Assembly: GCA_020726505.1 (NCBI GenBank)
Contig: JAHLEZ010000023.1
Location: 620,001 to 684,000, forward strand
Length of the DNA stretch: 64,000 nucleotides
Source: Leptodontidium sp. MPI-SDFR-AT-0119
Taxonomy: Eukaryota > Ascomycota > Leotiomycetes > Helotiales > Leptodontidiaceae
Direction: 5' to 3'
Made by a program: the position numbers and the translations under genes. The notes under the pieces are model-generated. The model saw only the letters and a list, made by a program, of their open reading frames with translations. It made no database searches and was not told the origin of the DNA. Every line of letters starts with the position of its first letter. The stretch's first letter is position 1. Of the stretch, positions 1 through 11,045 are shown one piece after another.

Positions 1-340
1 AGTCAGAGCTGTAGTAGTAAGAGTTTCCTTCGGTTGGTTGACCTTTCGCAAGAGAGGATATGCTGCTGTCAAAAAGGCGAAACTTTGCCCTTGTGGCTTT
101 CTCTTCACGTTGTCTCCTCTGGTTTCTGCGAGTTTTTTCAATCCATGGTCGGGTCTTTTCCTTCGGTTTTCTGAAAAAGAATGCAGCTCCGAGCTGGAGC
201 ATAACCGATCGCATGGTACTAATGTCGGTAACTGGATTACTCGTGAAGGACATGAAGGATATATCGTGTGGGTAGAATTTTGAGAGTTCGCTCATGGTGA
301 TACGTTGATCCTTGCTATCTTATTCTCGTGTCAGCACAAC

Positions 341-1429
341 CTAAGCCTTTCCCAGAGATCTCAGCATACCATGATGGTCCGGTTGGAAGGGATGCTTATG
401 TGCCGCAGCAACTGAATCGCCATTGATTGATAAAGTGGGAGTAGCAGAAGGCACATAGCCGCGAAGAAGAGAGTTTGCGTGATTGTCGTTCGCTGTGTGC
501 GACCACTGAAATGTGCCGTCACCCGGCTCCGTATATGAACGAGGAACATTGTCCACGTTCCTGGTAGGACTTTGGCCAAGAGATTTGCCTTTAGACTCGG
601 GATATCGAAGTATCAGGAAAACAAAATGGCCCTCTTGATATGAGTCGCGAAATCTGCGTCGCTTCTTCCATTCTCGGCAATTCCGCCTCACGTGGTGCTT
701 CTCTGCTGCAGTTCGTTGATGGAAGGAGTATACTCGGACCTCGAAGACCGTCCCGGTGGTAAGTTGCACAGCTTCGTACCCTTGGCCATACTTATCACCA
801 GCCCTGGTCCGCTTAAGCTGGAGTTGGGGATATTGAACTGTGTTGATGACTTTGTCGACAAGACCTAACACGTTTTCTCTTTCTTGGCTGTCGGGCACAA
901 AGGGTTCCGATGCTGAGTGGAGGGAGTCGATTTCCTCAAGCTGCGATACTTTGCTTTTAGGTTTGAATTTGGATGACTCATGACCAGTCGGTCTCGTAGG
1001 GTCTGCGAGTTTCGATGTGCCATGGGAGCTCTTAGCGTTGGGGTTAGAAGCAGGTGTAGTTGCAGTAGACAGTGACTGGGTTCTCTTGTTTTTGGTGGAC
1101 TTTCGTGGTTTTTCAGATAGTAAGCTCGAGATGGGATGGATAACTGGGGGAAGTAACGGCCATTCTGTGTCACTATCCAGTTCCGTTGATACCGGTAAGT
1201 ACGCAGGTGCTGTAGAGCTCTCAAATATTGGCGTGGGAGGGTGGGTTCGAGCTTTGCCAGATGGCCCGGACCTAGTCGGCTGCAATTTTGATTCAATACA
1301 CTCCTGGGTCGCTTTCTGGATGTCGTTATTAAAATCCACTTCTAGCTCGCTGTCGTTGACACAAACCTCAGCAAGCGTGTTTCTCTGCCTCAGAGCAGAA
1401 TTGCGAAACTGAAAGCCGTCCATTGACAC
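341..1429 (-). CDS. Hypothetical protein, 362 aa, family not recognised
   Basis: One uninterrupted reading frame of 362 codons runs on the minus strand from an ATG at 1429. Composition is typical of a fungal regulatory or scaffold protein. The N-terminal half is rich in Ser, Thr and Pro with basic patches (about residues 50-175) and looks disordered. A more ordered segment follows at about 185-275: a hydrophobic stretch with a VFEVRVYSFHQR-like beta pattern, then a strongly basic run (CREWKKRRRFRD) and FVFLILRYPES. The C-terminus is again low in hydrophobics. No signal peptide, membrane segment or catalytic motif is visible. The basic cluster could be a nuclear localisation signal; that is inference. 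An exon upstream of the ATG cannot be excluded. I assign no function. Confidence 0.55.
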   Translation of the reverse strand: MSMDGFQFRNSALRQRNTLAEVCVNDSELEVDFNNDIQKATQECIESKLQPTRSGPSGKARTHPPTPIFESSTAPAYLPVSTELDSDTEWPLLPPVIHPISSLLSEKPRKSTKNKRTQSLSTATTPASNPNAKSSHGTSKLADPTRPTGHESSKFKPKSKVSQLEEIDSLHSASEPFVPDSQERENVLGLVDKVINTVQYPQLQLKRTRAGDKYGQGYEAVQLTTGTVFEVRVYSFHQRTAAEKHHVRRNCREWKKRRRFRDSYQEGHFVFLILRYPESKGKSLGQSPTRNVDNVPRSYTEPGDGTFQWSHTANDNHANSLLRGYVPSATPTLSINGDSVAAAHKHPFQPDHHGMLRSLGKA

Positions 1430-1956
1430 CTTCAGCTCAGCTCAATCAAATAAGGGCACCCAAGCAATTCGATTTTACCAAAGAACCATAGGCCTTAGTA
1501 TTTGAGAAGAAGTAGGGCAAGGAATTTGAAAGTTTGGATGTGGAGGCTCGCGACTTCCTGACACCATGCCATGGTTCGCTCTGACAGACGGCCAGGCAGT
1601 TTTCGGTGAGGAGAGCACTCAGCTGGGAATGTGAGGCAGACCTGGAAGCCAGGCTGCGTGTTGGCAGCCCTTCATTGGCCACCCTCTGCCGTAGACCCTG
1701 CATTCAACGCACGACCACATCACAACACCATCCCATCAGCGCCACAATCTCAATTTTTGAGGCCGTTCACGTGATGAAATTTGGCTCGCCAAGGGATGGG
1801 TGCGGGGGAGAATCATTGAGGTTAAGTACGGCTCTCCCCTCCGGCGTGTGTGCGACCCCCAAACCACTTCACGATCAACACCTGTGGACCCAAAAAAAGC
1901 TCCGACCGGACGGGGCATAAACAACCATCTGGGGACGGCATCTAGTCCCCAGCTAG
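1430..1956. other. Intergenic region between divergent genes
   Basis: No convincing coding sequence. This is probably the shared 5' region of the minus-strand gene ending upstream at 1429 and the plus-strand zinc-finger gene. Open frames here have codon content unlike their neighbours and no recognisable motif. Confidence 0.4.
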
Positions 1957-2689
1957 CACATTTCTGAGCGATGTTACAGTGATCGACAGCCCTCACGACG
2001 CTTTGGAACACCGCCTGCCTCTGTATTCACCCACCATCCAGATCAAAATGACCCCCCTGATTCCTGGGTCCGATCAGATTCATATTCACCCAGTGATTTT
2101 CTTTCTCCCAATCCCTTATACTCGACATCCGATTGTGTACCTTCTGATTACCCTTTTGATGAATTTCTTTGTCAACAGGGTGGATTAGACGGAAGCATTT
2201 TCAATCTGCCATATCTGCCATCGACTCTGGTCGAGGATCATTCATCTCAACCATCTCCAAACAGCTCCTTGCCATCGCTCGGAAGCGAAGACTCCCCTGC
2301 TCAGCAGAGTGATGATAGGTCAGTGGAAAACGTGTCACGATATCATGATTTCGCTAACATTACTCAGTGGCCACAATCAAGTCGATGCAAATGTATCCAG
2401 ACCCCCCAAGCGACATCATTGTCCCCACTGCAAGCTCAAGTTCACATACCCGAGAGAAGTTGAGCGCCACAAGAACTCCCTGCACGCAGCGGAGTTGGAC
2501 AGCCAAACCAGGTTCTACTGTGGCCATACTGGATGCAAGTATGCGCCCGGTGGGACCAAGGATGGATGGCCTCGCAAGGACAACCTGGACAGACACAATC
2601 GAACATACCAACTCAAACTGGAACGAAAGAAAAACGCTGGGCGGCGAAGGAAATCTCCCACATCTGGGATGGAGGATATAGAGCCGTAG
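1957..2689 (+). CDS. C2H2-type zinc-finger protein (5' end uncertain)
   Basis: Two exons joined by a 49-nt intron at 2319-2367 (GTCAGT donor, GCTAAC branch site, CTCAG acceptor). Splicing moves the frame so that an acidic Ser/Pro-rich N-terminal region (PPDSWVRSDSYSPSDF-like) continues into the finger region. The finger part starts after a basic KRHH and contains C-x2-C...H-x4-H (CPHCKLKF...VERHKNSLH), followed by a second, longer Cys/His unit (YCGHTGCKY...KDNLDRHNR). The spacing fits fungal C2H2 proteins with one classic finger and one atypical one. The frame is open from 1957 with no in-frame ATG before 2319, so the start codon must lie in an upstream exon I could not fix. The stop is at 2687-2689. 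A second open stretch at 2910-3011 (PLIDPSSHDDNYFPW...LETDDD) follows a plausible CTGGATTAG acceptor and may be a further 3' exon or a broken extension. A nuclear DNA-binding role is inferred from the family. Confidence 0.6.
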
Positions 2690-3038
2690 ACGGACGCACA
2701 ACTGCACATCGCCATGCGTCGTGTGAGAATGGCCAACACCTTCGGTCGAAGGGCATACACATTCGTGGCCCACCTTTCTTGCGCTGCTATGCTTGATGTT
2801 GGAAAGGTTTCTGGGCTTCCAGCGGTTGCACCTCACCGGTGCTTATGCTGGACGAGTCCTTCAACCCCAAGATATCGCGGGGCGAGCCTCGATAGACACC
2901 CTGGATTAGCCTTTGATCGACCCCTCCTCACACGATGACAATTACTTTCCATGGGATGCGTTTCAAAGCATCGAACTCGAGGAACGACACTTGGAGACGG
3001 ATGACGACTAGAATTATGACAGCTTTTTGAATAACGAC

Positions 3039-3063
3039 AAAAAAAAAAAAAAAAAAAAAAAAA
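3039..3063. repeat. Poly(A) run of 25 bases
   Basis: A homopolymer of 25 A lies 27 bases after an in-frame stop at 3009-3011. It could be a simple repeat or the tail of a retroposed copy; the upstream gene keeps an intron, which argues against a simple processed copy. Confidence 0.7.
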
Positions 3064-3399
3064 GCTCCTTCGGCATGGCAGAAGCCTCTTCGTGGCGCCG
3101 AGGACCAGTACTTAGGAACCGGAGGAATACCCGACGACTACTTTGGAAGCCAATAACTGTCACATGTTTACTTGTTGGAGGAATAGCATACGAGTGGGGG
3201 GTAGTGGAGAGTCGACGGCAGGGGAAGAGAGAGGACGACTACGAGTGTGAAGAAAACGGACAGGATATGGGTTAGGGTGTTCTATGATAGAGCGGCAGGC
3301 AAAATAGAAATGGTTTGTTCGTTGATGCACACTTGCTTGATGTAATATTTCATGATAGAGATACTTGTATACATAGCTCAGGATTCAATGTATCTGTAG

Positions 3400-4450
3400 A
3401 TGGCGCAGATTTGTGTTGTCATTGTCTTCACTTCGTGGGCCCTGTTGGTGCATGTCACGTGGACATCGTCCATGTGTAAGTGTTCCCAACATTTCCCACT
3501 TCTAGGGTATGTGGAGCCTCTCCGAGCTCCGCACTGCCCTTATGCAATCCGTTTATATAGCTTCTCGGAGTCTCTCTCTTACAAATGGTAGACAGAATAA
3601 GACCTCTACCTTTTGCACCTTGCTTCATCGGTATCAACCCTTGCCGAACCATCAAACCCAACTTTCCCTTTCACCTTTGCTTCGTCGATATCAACCCTTC
3701 CAAAATCAACAGACCCTACTTCACATCACTCGATTTCCAGTAACTCAGATTACAAAAAGGCTACTCACCGCTGGCTTGAAATTCGTATCTCATCCAACGG
3801 GTCTGCTCGTTGTGCCATTCTGGCCTGCATTGGTATATCTTTGAGTGCAAGTACTGCAAGTTGAGTACGTGTAGGCCTTGTACAAACAAAACCCAGCTGG
3901 TCTCTTCAGTTCTGCCTGCTCTGCTGGATCTTAAGTGATTCGGAAGGAGTCCTTCTTGGCTCATTGTATGTGTGCTGAAGGTACGCGGACTTCATTTCCT
4001 TGACCATCTTGATGTTGTGACAGAAATTGAGGCCGTTCCAACAAAGCCTGGCAGGCTAAGCGAGGGCGACCCACCTCGCCCCTGAATCCCAACTTACCGA
4101 ACACTGCCCTCTCGCTTGGGGTGTCACAATCCAGGAACACCAATCCCCTTCTACCGGCCTCAAATATTGTGGTCAGGCAGGAGCAGTTATGCTAAGAGCA
4201 TCGTTGATACGTCAAGTCGAGCAAAATTTCGAGGCCGATACCGCGTCCCAGGTCGGGCAGAGCTTGTTCGGTGTGCGACTGCGTGTCTCCACGTCGCGAA
4301 CACTGTCTTTCCTTGGGGCTGTGCCGGTTATTTGAACGCTGGTAATCGAGGCCGTCGAGCATCATGCCAATCGAGCTATACACGCGAAAGTGCTAAATCG
4401 TTGTCTGAAACTACGCAGCAGCAATCGTATGGCTGACCTCAATTTTTCTA
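3400..4450 (+). other. Poorly resolved region with scattered coding-like segments
   Basis: Two short stretches look protein-like but sit in different frames: a Ser/Thr-rich segment at about 3613-3800 (ending HRWLEIRISSNGS) and a Cys-rich segment at about 3825-3936 (HWYIFECKYCKLSTCRPC). The Cys pattern resembles the WECxxC...C type found in many uncharacterised fungal proteins. I could not join them with convincing splice sites, so this may be a decayed gene or an upstream part of the next locus. From about 3960 to 4450 nothing further is recognisable. Confidence 0.25.
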
Positions 4451-4459
4451 GGTCCATAG

Positions 4460-5156
4460 GAAAAAACATATATCGTGCAGAAAATACCTGCACAACACAA
4501 GCATCTAAAGCATCAACCCGAGTCAACTTTTGCGTACCCTCCAAATCCAGGCGTCACTACGGATCATCATGGCTCAAGCTACTTGCCATGTGGCGGAAAT
4601 GTACCCCGCCTTACAAGTACCCCTTCCACACATAAAAGCGAAAGCGGCCAAGACGAAGGAGTGAGGGCAGCCAAAAAAAATTTCCCATTTATTTTCTTAC
4701 TACATTGACCCTAAGAAGAAACATACTGAAGCTATCAGCAGATCCTCCATTCGTAAGAGGTCTAGCAAAAGAACAAGACCTTCTCCGAGCTCGGGCCAAA
4801 ACGCCTCCGCCACACCACATCACGGGACGTCGCCCAATCCTCAGTCCACCATATCGCGGTTGGATTTAGAGACGCTAAGCCGGAATATGACAAGCTGGGG
4901 GACTGCGTACGACCTCCGAGGCCTTTCGATGGAAGATGTTGCAATCAGCCATCCGGTTCCCGATTTGGCGTCACTTGGACCTCTGAGCTTGGATGAAGGT
5001 ATTCAGCAGTGTCCTGTCCACGAGGAAAGAGTTGCACAAGAGTTATTGCGTTTTGATGGGATATATTTTGATTTGATGGAAAAGTCTGATGAGAAGGAAA
5101 TGCTTCTGGATATTGATAAGGTCAAGTTCCGGAAAGTTGTTGCTCTGTTGGTCTGA
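4460..5156 (+). CDS. Hypothetical protein, likely two or more exons
   Basis: The frame 4460-4660 (Ser/Thr/Pro/His-rich) joins to 4716-5156 if a 55-nt intron at 4661-4715 (GTGAGG...CTAAG) is removed. The second exon begins with a strongly basic tract (KKHTEAISRSSIRKRSSKRT) and continues with an acidic, leucine-rich, helical C-terminus (LDLETLSRN...FDLMEKSDEKEMLLDIDKV) before the stop. No ATG is in frame at the 5' end; the frame opens after a stop at 4457, so an upstream exon is needed, possibly spliced at GTGCAG (4480). No domain was recognised. The basic tract followed by an acidic helical tail would suit a nuclear protein, but that is a guess. Confidence 0.35.
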
Positions 5157-5422
5157 GACGTTCATTCGTGCTTTTTGGCTTGTGTTAGAAAGTGATGTGA
5201 GAGTAGGAAATAGGAGGGTTATGGTATCAGATTTTGAGAATGCGTGGGTGATTTAAGGAGCTTCAAAAGTGAATATTTTCATTTGAAATGTGCCGAAATT
5301 TCGAGGGTATATACCACCACATCCCACTTTAACCCAAAAGGGGGCTAGGCCCGATATGGAAGGCGATCGCGACGATTTTCTGCCGACTTCATCCTTACTT
5401 AATATAGGGATGCAGGGGGCTT

Positions 5423-8400
5423 CTAGCCATCTGTTAGTCCAGGAAGGACTGACGGCAAGATTGGCGGCAGCTCCGTGAAAAAGTATTCGTGCTTGTTCCA
5501 ATAACCCTGGCGGGTGCCGGAGCCTCTCACAACCGCGGTTCGCAGATTCTCTTGCCAGACAAAGGCAGAGAGCGATGTCGGGTCATCACCGCTGGGAGCT
5601 TCTTCGATTCTCGATAGCGCATCTCTCAATGGCGAATCGCAAATTTGCGCGCGCGGACCGGCCGCGTCGATGTCTTGAGCTACAATTCGGAGGCCACCCG
5701 ACAACTGGAACATGGAATCCCAAGCGAGCCTGCGGTCCCTATCATTGTTCGTCCTCATTGAGTCGCATTTGGAGTTTAGGACGGTGGCGCGGATGATACC
5801 CATTCGCCATGCTATGCCGGGACACTCGGAGAAATGGGGCTCGTCTGCTCCCCTGAACGCCTCGGGGGTTTGCAGCTCTGGTGAGCCGGCTAATTGCATC
5901 CAGAAGGATAGGACTTCGTTAATCGCCCTAACATTGTCCGAAGACGCTTGTGCGCTTTTGTTGAGTTGTGCCCTTTTGTTGAGTTTGCCTCGGGCCCAGC
6001 GTGTATGTTTTGCTATTAGAGAGCCCGAGTCAAGCTTGGTGATCCTAGGAAGAATCTTACGGCAGGATATATACTGATTGAGACTAAGACACAACTCAGT
6101 AGGCACTTCTCTCGCTGCCTGTATGGTCCCCTCGATTATCTCGGGCTCAATTAGATACCATTCCCAGAGATGCAGCCACTGCGAAGAAATGGCAAACAAG
6201 GAACAAATGGCATTGGTTCGACCGTTCTTGCACGCTTCGTAAAACAGCTTCCGGAGAGATCCGACACCGAGGCCGCCCGCAGAAGCAGGCAGCATGATAA
6301 GCGTCTTAAAAATCTCCTTGTAGCAGGTCGGGATAGAGGATGACATTTTGGGGTGGAAGTTAAGAATAAATGATAGCAGTGGTTTATCATCGAGATAGGT
6401 AATAATGGTATGTATTATCTCATCTAGAGTCGCAGCTGCGTCGGCAAGTAACGGGTGGGGTTGGAATTGGGTCCCGATGAATGTTTTCTCCAGGTACCGT
6501 ATGCAGTCCGATTCGAAGCGACTCGCACTCTCTTCGATGGAGAGGTACAGCGGTGCCGAAGCATGAGGGTCGTCTAGGAAGGCCTTGACGGTCTGGTGCA
6601 AGAGCTGGACGGGGTCGTACGGGCCACAGTTCCACCCGTTCTCCTTGCTGATGATTTCCAAGAACGGCCCGCATAGCCGAGTGAGCTGCTTATGGAATGA
6701 TGCCCACCCGGTGACTGTCGCCCATCTACCGCCTACCTGATCTTGGTCCATTGCGAGGACTTCTAGAAGATCCTGCGCGTAAAACTTGCCCAGAGTATGA
6801 TTCGATCGCACCCAGAGCAATGCTCGTTGTGCTAGCACCAGAGTGGAGGTGTGGCCGGGAGCCTCAACCATATTGCGGACAATAGCAGCGTAGACCTCTG
6901 ACAGCTCGGTCGAGAGATTCTCGATCTGGGTCGCCAGCTGCGCGAGGGTGCAGAATGCGGAGCCCAGCTGCATCTGTAGGTGGCTGATTACTGACGACAC
7001 CCAGAGAATGATTCCTTCTGCATGATCAATGAGGTACCTACGTATATACTGTATCAGCTCCCCCCGGGCCCTCTCTGCCTGCTCGAAGACAACGCTTCTT
7101 CGACCCTGGGCAGTGGTAGTCGTGCTTGCATCGTCCGAGTCCGAAGCCGAGTCTTCTAGGAGATGCAACTCCTCTAGGATGCTCTGGATACCTAGGTCAA
7201 CGACCTTTTCGATATCTTTAGAATTCTCCTGATGCATGACTATTGTAGACAGTTTCCGCAGCGTGCTCCGAATATCGTCTTCCAGTCGACTCAGGAAGAT
7301 CATCTTGACCCGTCCCGCTGGCGTCGACCGAAGAGTGTCGAGGAAGAACTGCAACAGCTTAGCCCGGCTGCATTCCCCCTCAACACCGTTCAGACTCGAC
7401 TCGTCGATGCCGTCTAAGACCAGAAACATAGGCGTGTCCAGGGACTGGTCGCGCACGACCTGGGCTAGCATGTCCTGCAACTCGCTAAAAGACCAGTAAA
7501 CCTCCCCTGCACGCTCTCGTTTCTCGCAATAGCGCTTCGAAATCAGCTGGAACACGTGCCTCTCTTTCTGCAACATCTGATACAAGAGACTTGAGAGCAT
7601 TGCAGAGTGGTTCGTCAGGTCGTCTCGGATGCTGTAGAACCAAGTCGCCACGATGGCGCTTCGGAAGCCCCCTTTCCCCGTCAGCTCATCTTCGATTGTG
7701 CGCGCGAGGACAGATTTGCCGCTTCCAGGCTTTCCTGCAATCCAGAGAGCATGAATGGACGAGTTCGTAGCCCAAGCAAGGTAGCAGGGATCCGACCAGA
7801 CCCAGTGGTTGGTATCGATGCAGGCCGTGGCGATGTGATCTCGCCGTTGCGTCATGTTCTCGAAGTAGAACGTGTTGACACATTCTAGTGTCGCGTCAGC
7901 AACGCCCGTCTCGTAGCCAGGAGGCTGCGCCCGCCCCCCTTCAAGCTTACCTCGATATGCCGTATCTTGATCCACTAGGAGAGCGTTGTCAAGCAGCGGC
8001 CCTGGCTTGATGACTTTGCTGAGAAGCATAAACCTAACGCGTCCCGAGTGCTGGAGCAGCTGGGCGATGGCCCGGTCCAATTGCACAAGTTCGTGCTTGT
8101 CGAGGGACTCCAGGTGGTCAAGAACAATGATAATCTTTGCCGCCCACGTAGCCAACGAGTTGCTTAGCAGGGCTGCCAGATTAGCTAGTTCTTCCCCGGA
8201 TCGCCTGCCCTTGGGTGGCAAGAAGGTCAGGATGTGGCGACCAAATGACTCCACGGAAATGACTGGTGATGCAGCCGCAAAGGACTGGACGAGCAGCCCC
8301 CAGATTATGTCCTGAATTCTACCAGGTGTCGTCGCCTCATTTGATGGTATTCTCGAGCCGGCTGTCGATGTGGTCAAAGATGACGATGCTGACGGCCGAG

Positions 8401-10042
8401 AGGGAACGCGCTTGCAGTCGATGAGGAGCACAGATATATCCTTCAGGAGGAAGAAGGACGCGAAACCATCAGCGCTATCTATGTTACTGCCCGTCTCACA
8501 CCAGAGCACGCGCAAAGGGGTAGGAACGTCTGGCCTCGGGTCTGAAATCCACGATCGGTAGGAAGCCGTTGCAGTGACCCAGCTCACAGAATCCTCAACT
8601 TCGCCGCCCAGTACGGGGAGGGGGAGGCTAACTCTGGCTCCCTGATAGTACGCATCCAGAGTGTCTCTGTCGAGATGCATCAGGGGCGATTCGTGGACGT
8701 CGACGTCGATGCCTAGAACACAGCAGCAGCCCAGTCAACATAATGCTGCTATGCATACCCCTTGTGCTTACTTACGGTGGGGTTGAGCATTGGCAATGAG
8801 CGTACGCAGATTTCCTAGCACGAGCGAATAGTTATCCTGGTCGCCGGGGCACAACAGGTCAAACTTGCACATGGAGCGGTGATCAGCTTCGAGGCGGACA
8901 ATGTTCTCCTTGATGCCCGGCAGACCGAAAGTCGCCGACTGTTTGGATACGATCTGTAGTACATGGTCGAGCGCATCAGTGAGCGAATTCCAAAACCGTC
9001 GGGGTTCTCTGTGCGGGAGGGAGGGACTCACGTTTCCCCGTCCTTCCCAGAAGGACACGATGCGATACTTCTCTAGCTGGTGCCGAAAGGCTTCTCGCAG
9101 ACAGTCTGCAAAGACGCTCCCAGACTGCACGGCCATGACGATAGAGTCATTGGCCTCGAAGCCGAGGTTCTTTGCAATGCCCGCCGCCGTCGAGCCAAGT
9201 CGGACGAGAGAGGCATTGCCGCCTTCGTGAGGAGTCCCGAAGAAAACAAGAGAGAAGCTGTGGCTGTAGGTCAGGCAGAGGAGACGAGAAACGGGAATGG
9301 GCTTGACCAGCTTGGGATGGATGAAAACAACAATTGCTTACACAGAGTCCCCCACGTCGCCGTAGAAGGCATTGGCATGGGCATTGACGAGGGCCTGCTT
9401 TACTAACAGCCCCCCGAGGCTATGACAGATGAAAAGCAGCGGGCGCTGGGGATCCTAGCACGAGACATTAGCATCAGTTTACCTTAGTTTGTTATAGTAA
9501 CTTAAGTGATTGTCATTATTTCATGTGCCTTTGAAGCGCACTACATTTATTACATTACATTCATTATACAATGGAAGACAAACCGAGACGATGGACTAGT
9601 ACAAGTACGAACCTGGTGCCGCGCGATGCGCAGCCACTCCAACAGCGTGCTGCCCCCATCAACAAAGCTCTCCTTGTTCGACCCGAGCACGGCCGAGTCA
9701 TACTCATACAGAAAGATGCGCGCGTCTGGGAGGTCGTTGGGGAGGTAGTCGCGCAGCCACAGGCGTCCCTGCGGACCGGCTGGTTTCCGCCACGTGTCCC
9801 AGGCATGGTCTTGAAGCTTCTTGTTTCGAGGGTTCAGCCCATGGACGGCAACGATACTTGGAGCAGAGGCAGAGAGGTCAGCGTGACTAATGTACTTTGC
9901 GGCTCTAGCGTCTACATTAAGGTACAAAAAGGATACTTACTCCACAGTCGGCGCCGTTCCACCGGAGGCTAGTTCGCGGAGTGGCTGTATCACAGCTTTA
10001 AGAAGAGCACGGTTATTATAGATAGATCTGCTAACGTACCAT
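5423..10042 (-). CDS. NLR-type STAND protein: SesB-like alpha/beta-hydrolase + NACHT
   Basis: Seven exons (introns 9985-10039, 9857-9940, 9612-9455, 9341-9264, 9031-8954, 8775-8713) give about 1367 aa with all phases consistent. The first exon holds only the ATG (10042-10040), which is the weakest part of the model. Residues about 17-270 form a DUF676/SesB-like serine hydrolase: IVAVHGLNP at the first strand, nucleophile elbow CHSLGG with Ser109, FFGTPHEGG (about 142-150), and a candidate catalytic His237 in ADHRSM. Residues about 330-510 look like a decayed NTPase, with a Walker-B-like IIIVLDHLES (466-475) but no P-loop. A true NACHT follows: Walker A GKPGSGKS (598-605), Walker B MFLVLDGIDES (from 700), then a winged-helix-like region ending in LLHQTVKAFL. 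The last 350 residues show no WD40 or TPR repeats and at most one ankyrin-like helix pair. By family knowledge such proteins act in fungal self/non-self recognition and cell death; the ligand is unknown. Confidence 0.85.
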
Positions 10043-10540
10043 CTCTCTGTTTAAATTTGCCAAATCATGCAAAGACACCGTAGTGAGGTGGCGTTATTCT
10101 ATTCGTAGTACTCACTCCTTGAGCGATGTGCGACGAGAAGATGCGAGGCTGAGATGAGGCTGGGTCCGGAGCCTTTTCCGATCGCCACCTTGACAGCTGG
10201 ATATGGTTCTGCTATGGCAATGATATAAAGGACAGCCTACTTCATTAATTTTAGGGCGCAATGTGCATAGAGATTAGGACCGTACGTGATGGGTTGTGGG
10301 AGTGAGCTGTGCGGGGATTATGCGATGTACTTATGGTCTTGGGATGAATAAACGCACCCCTGATGGTAAGGGTGGTTCTAGCAGGTGTGATGGTGGCAAG
10401 GGTCCTTCACCAATTATTTTATCAGCCTTACGTGCTGCTTTTAGTTTACCGCCACTCGATTTCTATTGCAATATGCACTCATAAGAATGCCTTACTTATC
10501 TGAATACTGTATTTCTACTCCTAGAACACCCACGCGGTAT
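10043..10540. other. Intergenic, no gene seen
   Basis: Probable promoter side of the NLR gene. No coding frame with motif support on either strand. Confidence 0.4.
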
Positions 10541-10599
10541 AACTATAGTCGGACGACCGTTTACGTATCTAGACCTGATTCTTTAACGCAAGGTTCTCT

Positions 10600-11045
10600 A
10601 AGCCACAAATTGCACTACAATTGAACCTTGCTCTTGACCAAGTCAAATTCAGTCTCCATTACCGCATTACTCCTCAAAAACAGCACTCGGGCAGGCGTCC
10701 TCCACTTGGTCTTGCAGGAAAAAACCGGCTAATTAATTGGATTTGTGGTAGCCGCAAGAATCGCCGTGTATCGTGGCACCAGATCCCTAAGATCTTTGGC
10801 CGGGAGTGCAAGGTATACGCGGTTAAAATTGCGTTCGAAAAGGAGGGATTTAGGCGGTATATTGCTCTTAAGAAGCCCAAACTTGCAGAGGCCCATGCAA
10901 GGATACGCAAACAGTGGGCAGAGGAACACTTGAATTAGACCAGAGGAGCAATGATTTAGAGTCTTTGGACTGATGAGACTTGGGTTAATCCGGGAGACAC
11001 CGAAAGATGGGAGTGACACGAATGAGAGGAGAGGCTCTTTATTAT
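10600..11045 (+). pseudogene. Tc1/mariner-family transposase fragment
   Basis: The frame carries the helix-turn-helix part of a fungal Tc1/mariner transposase (GRRPPLGLAGKNRLINW..., VSWHQIP, FRRYIALKKP) and then RKQWAEEHLN, a stop in place of Trp, and LWTDETWVNPG, which holds the first catalytic Asp of the DDE/D triad. Two in-frame TAG codons (about 10936 and 10957) are explained by TGG-to-TAG transitions, as RIP produces. Similarity fades after about 11040 into AT-rich DNA, so the second and third acidic residues are missing. The N-terminus before 10620 is also eroded. Not functional. Confidence 0.75.

Noticed and set aside
2900..3063. Poly(A)25 after a stop codon as evidence of a retroposed gene copy
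   Set aside because: The upstream zinc-finger gene keeps a 49-nt intron with perfect splice signals, and no target duplication was found.
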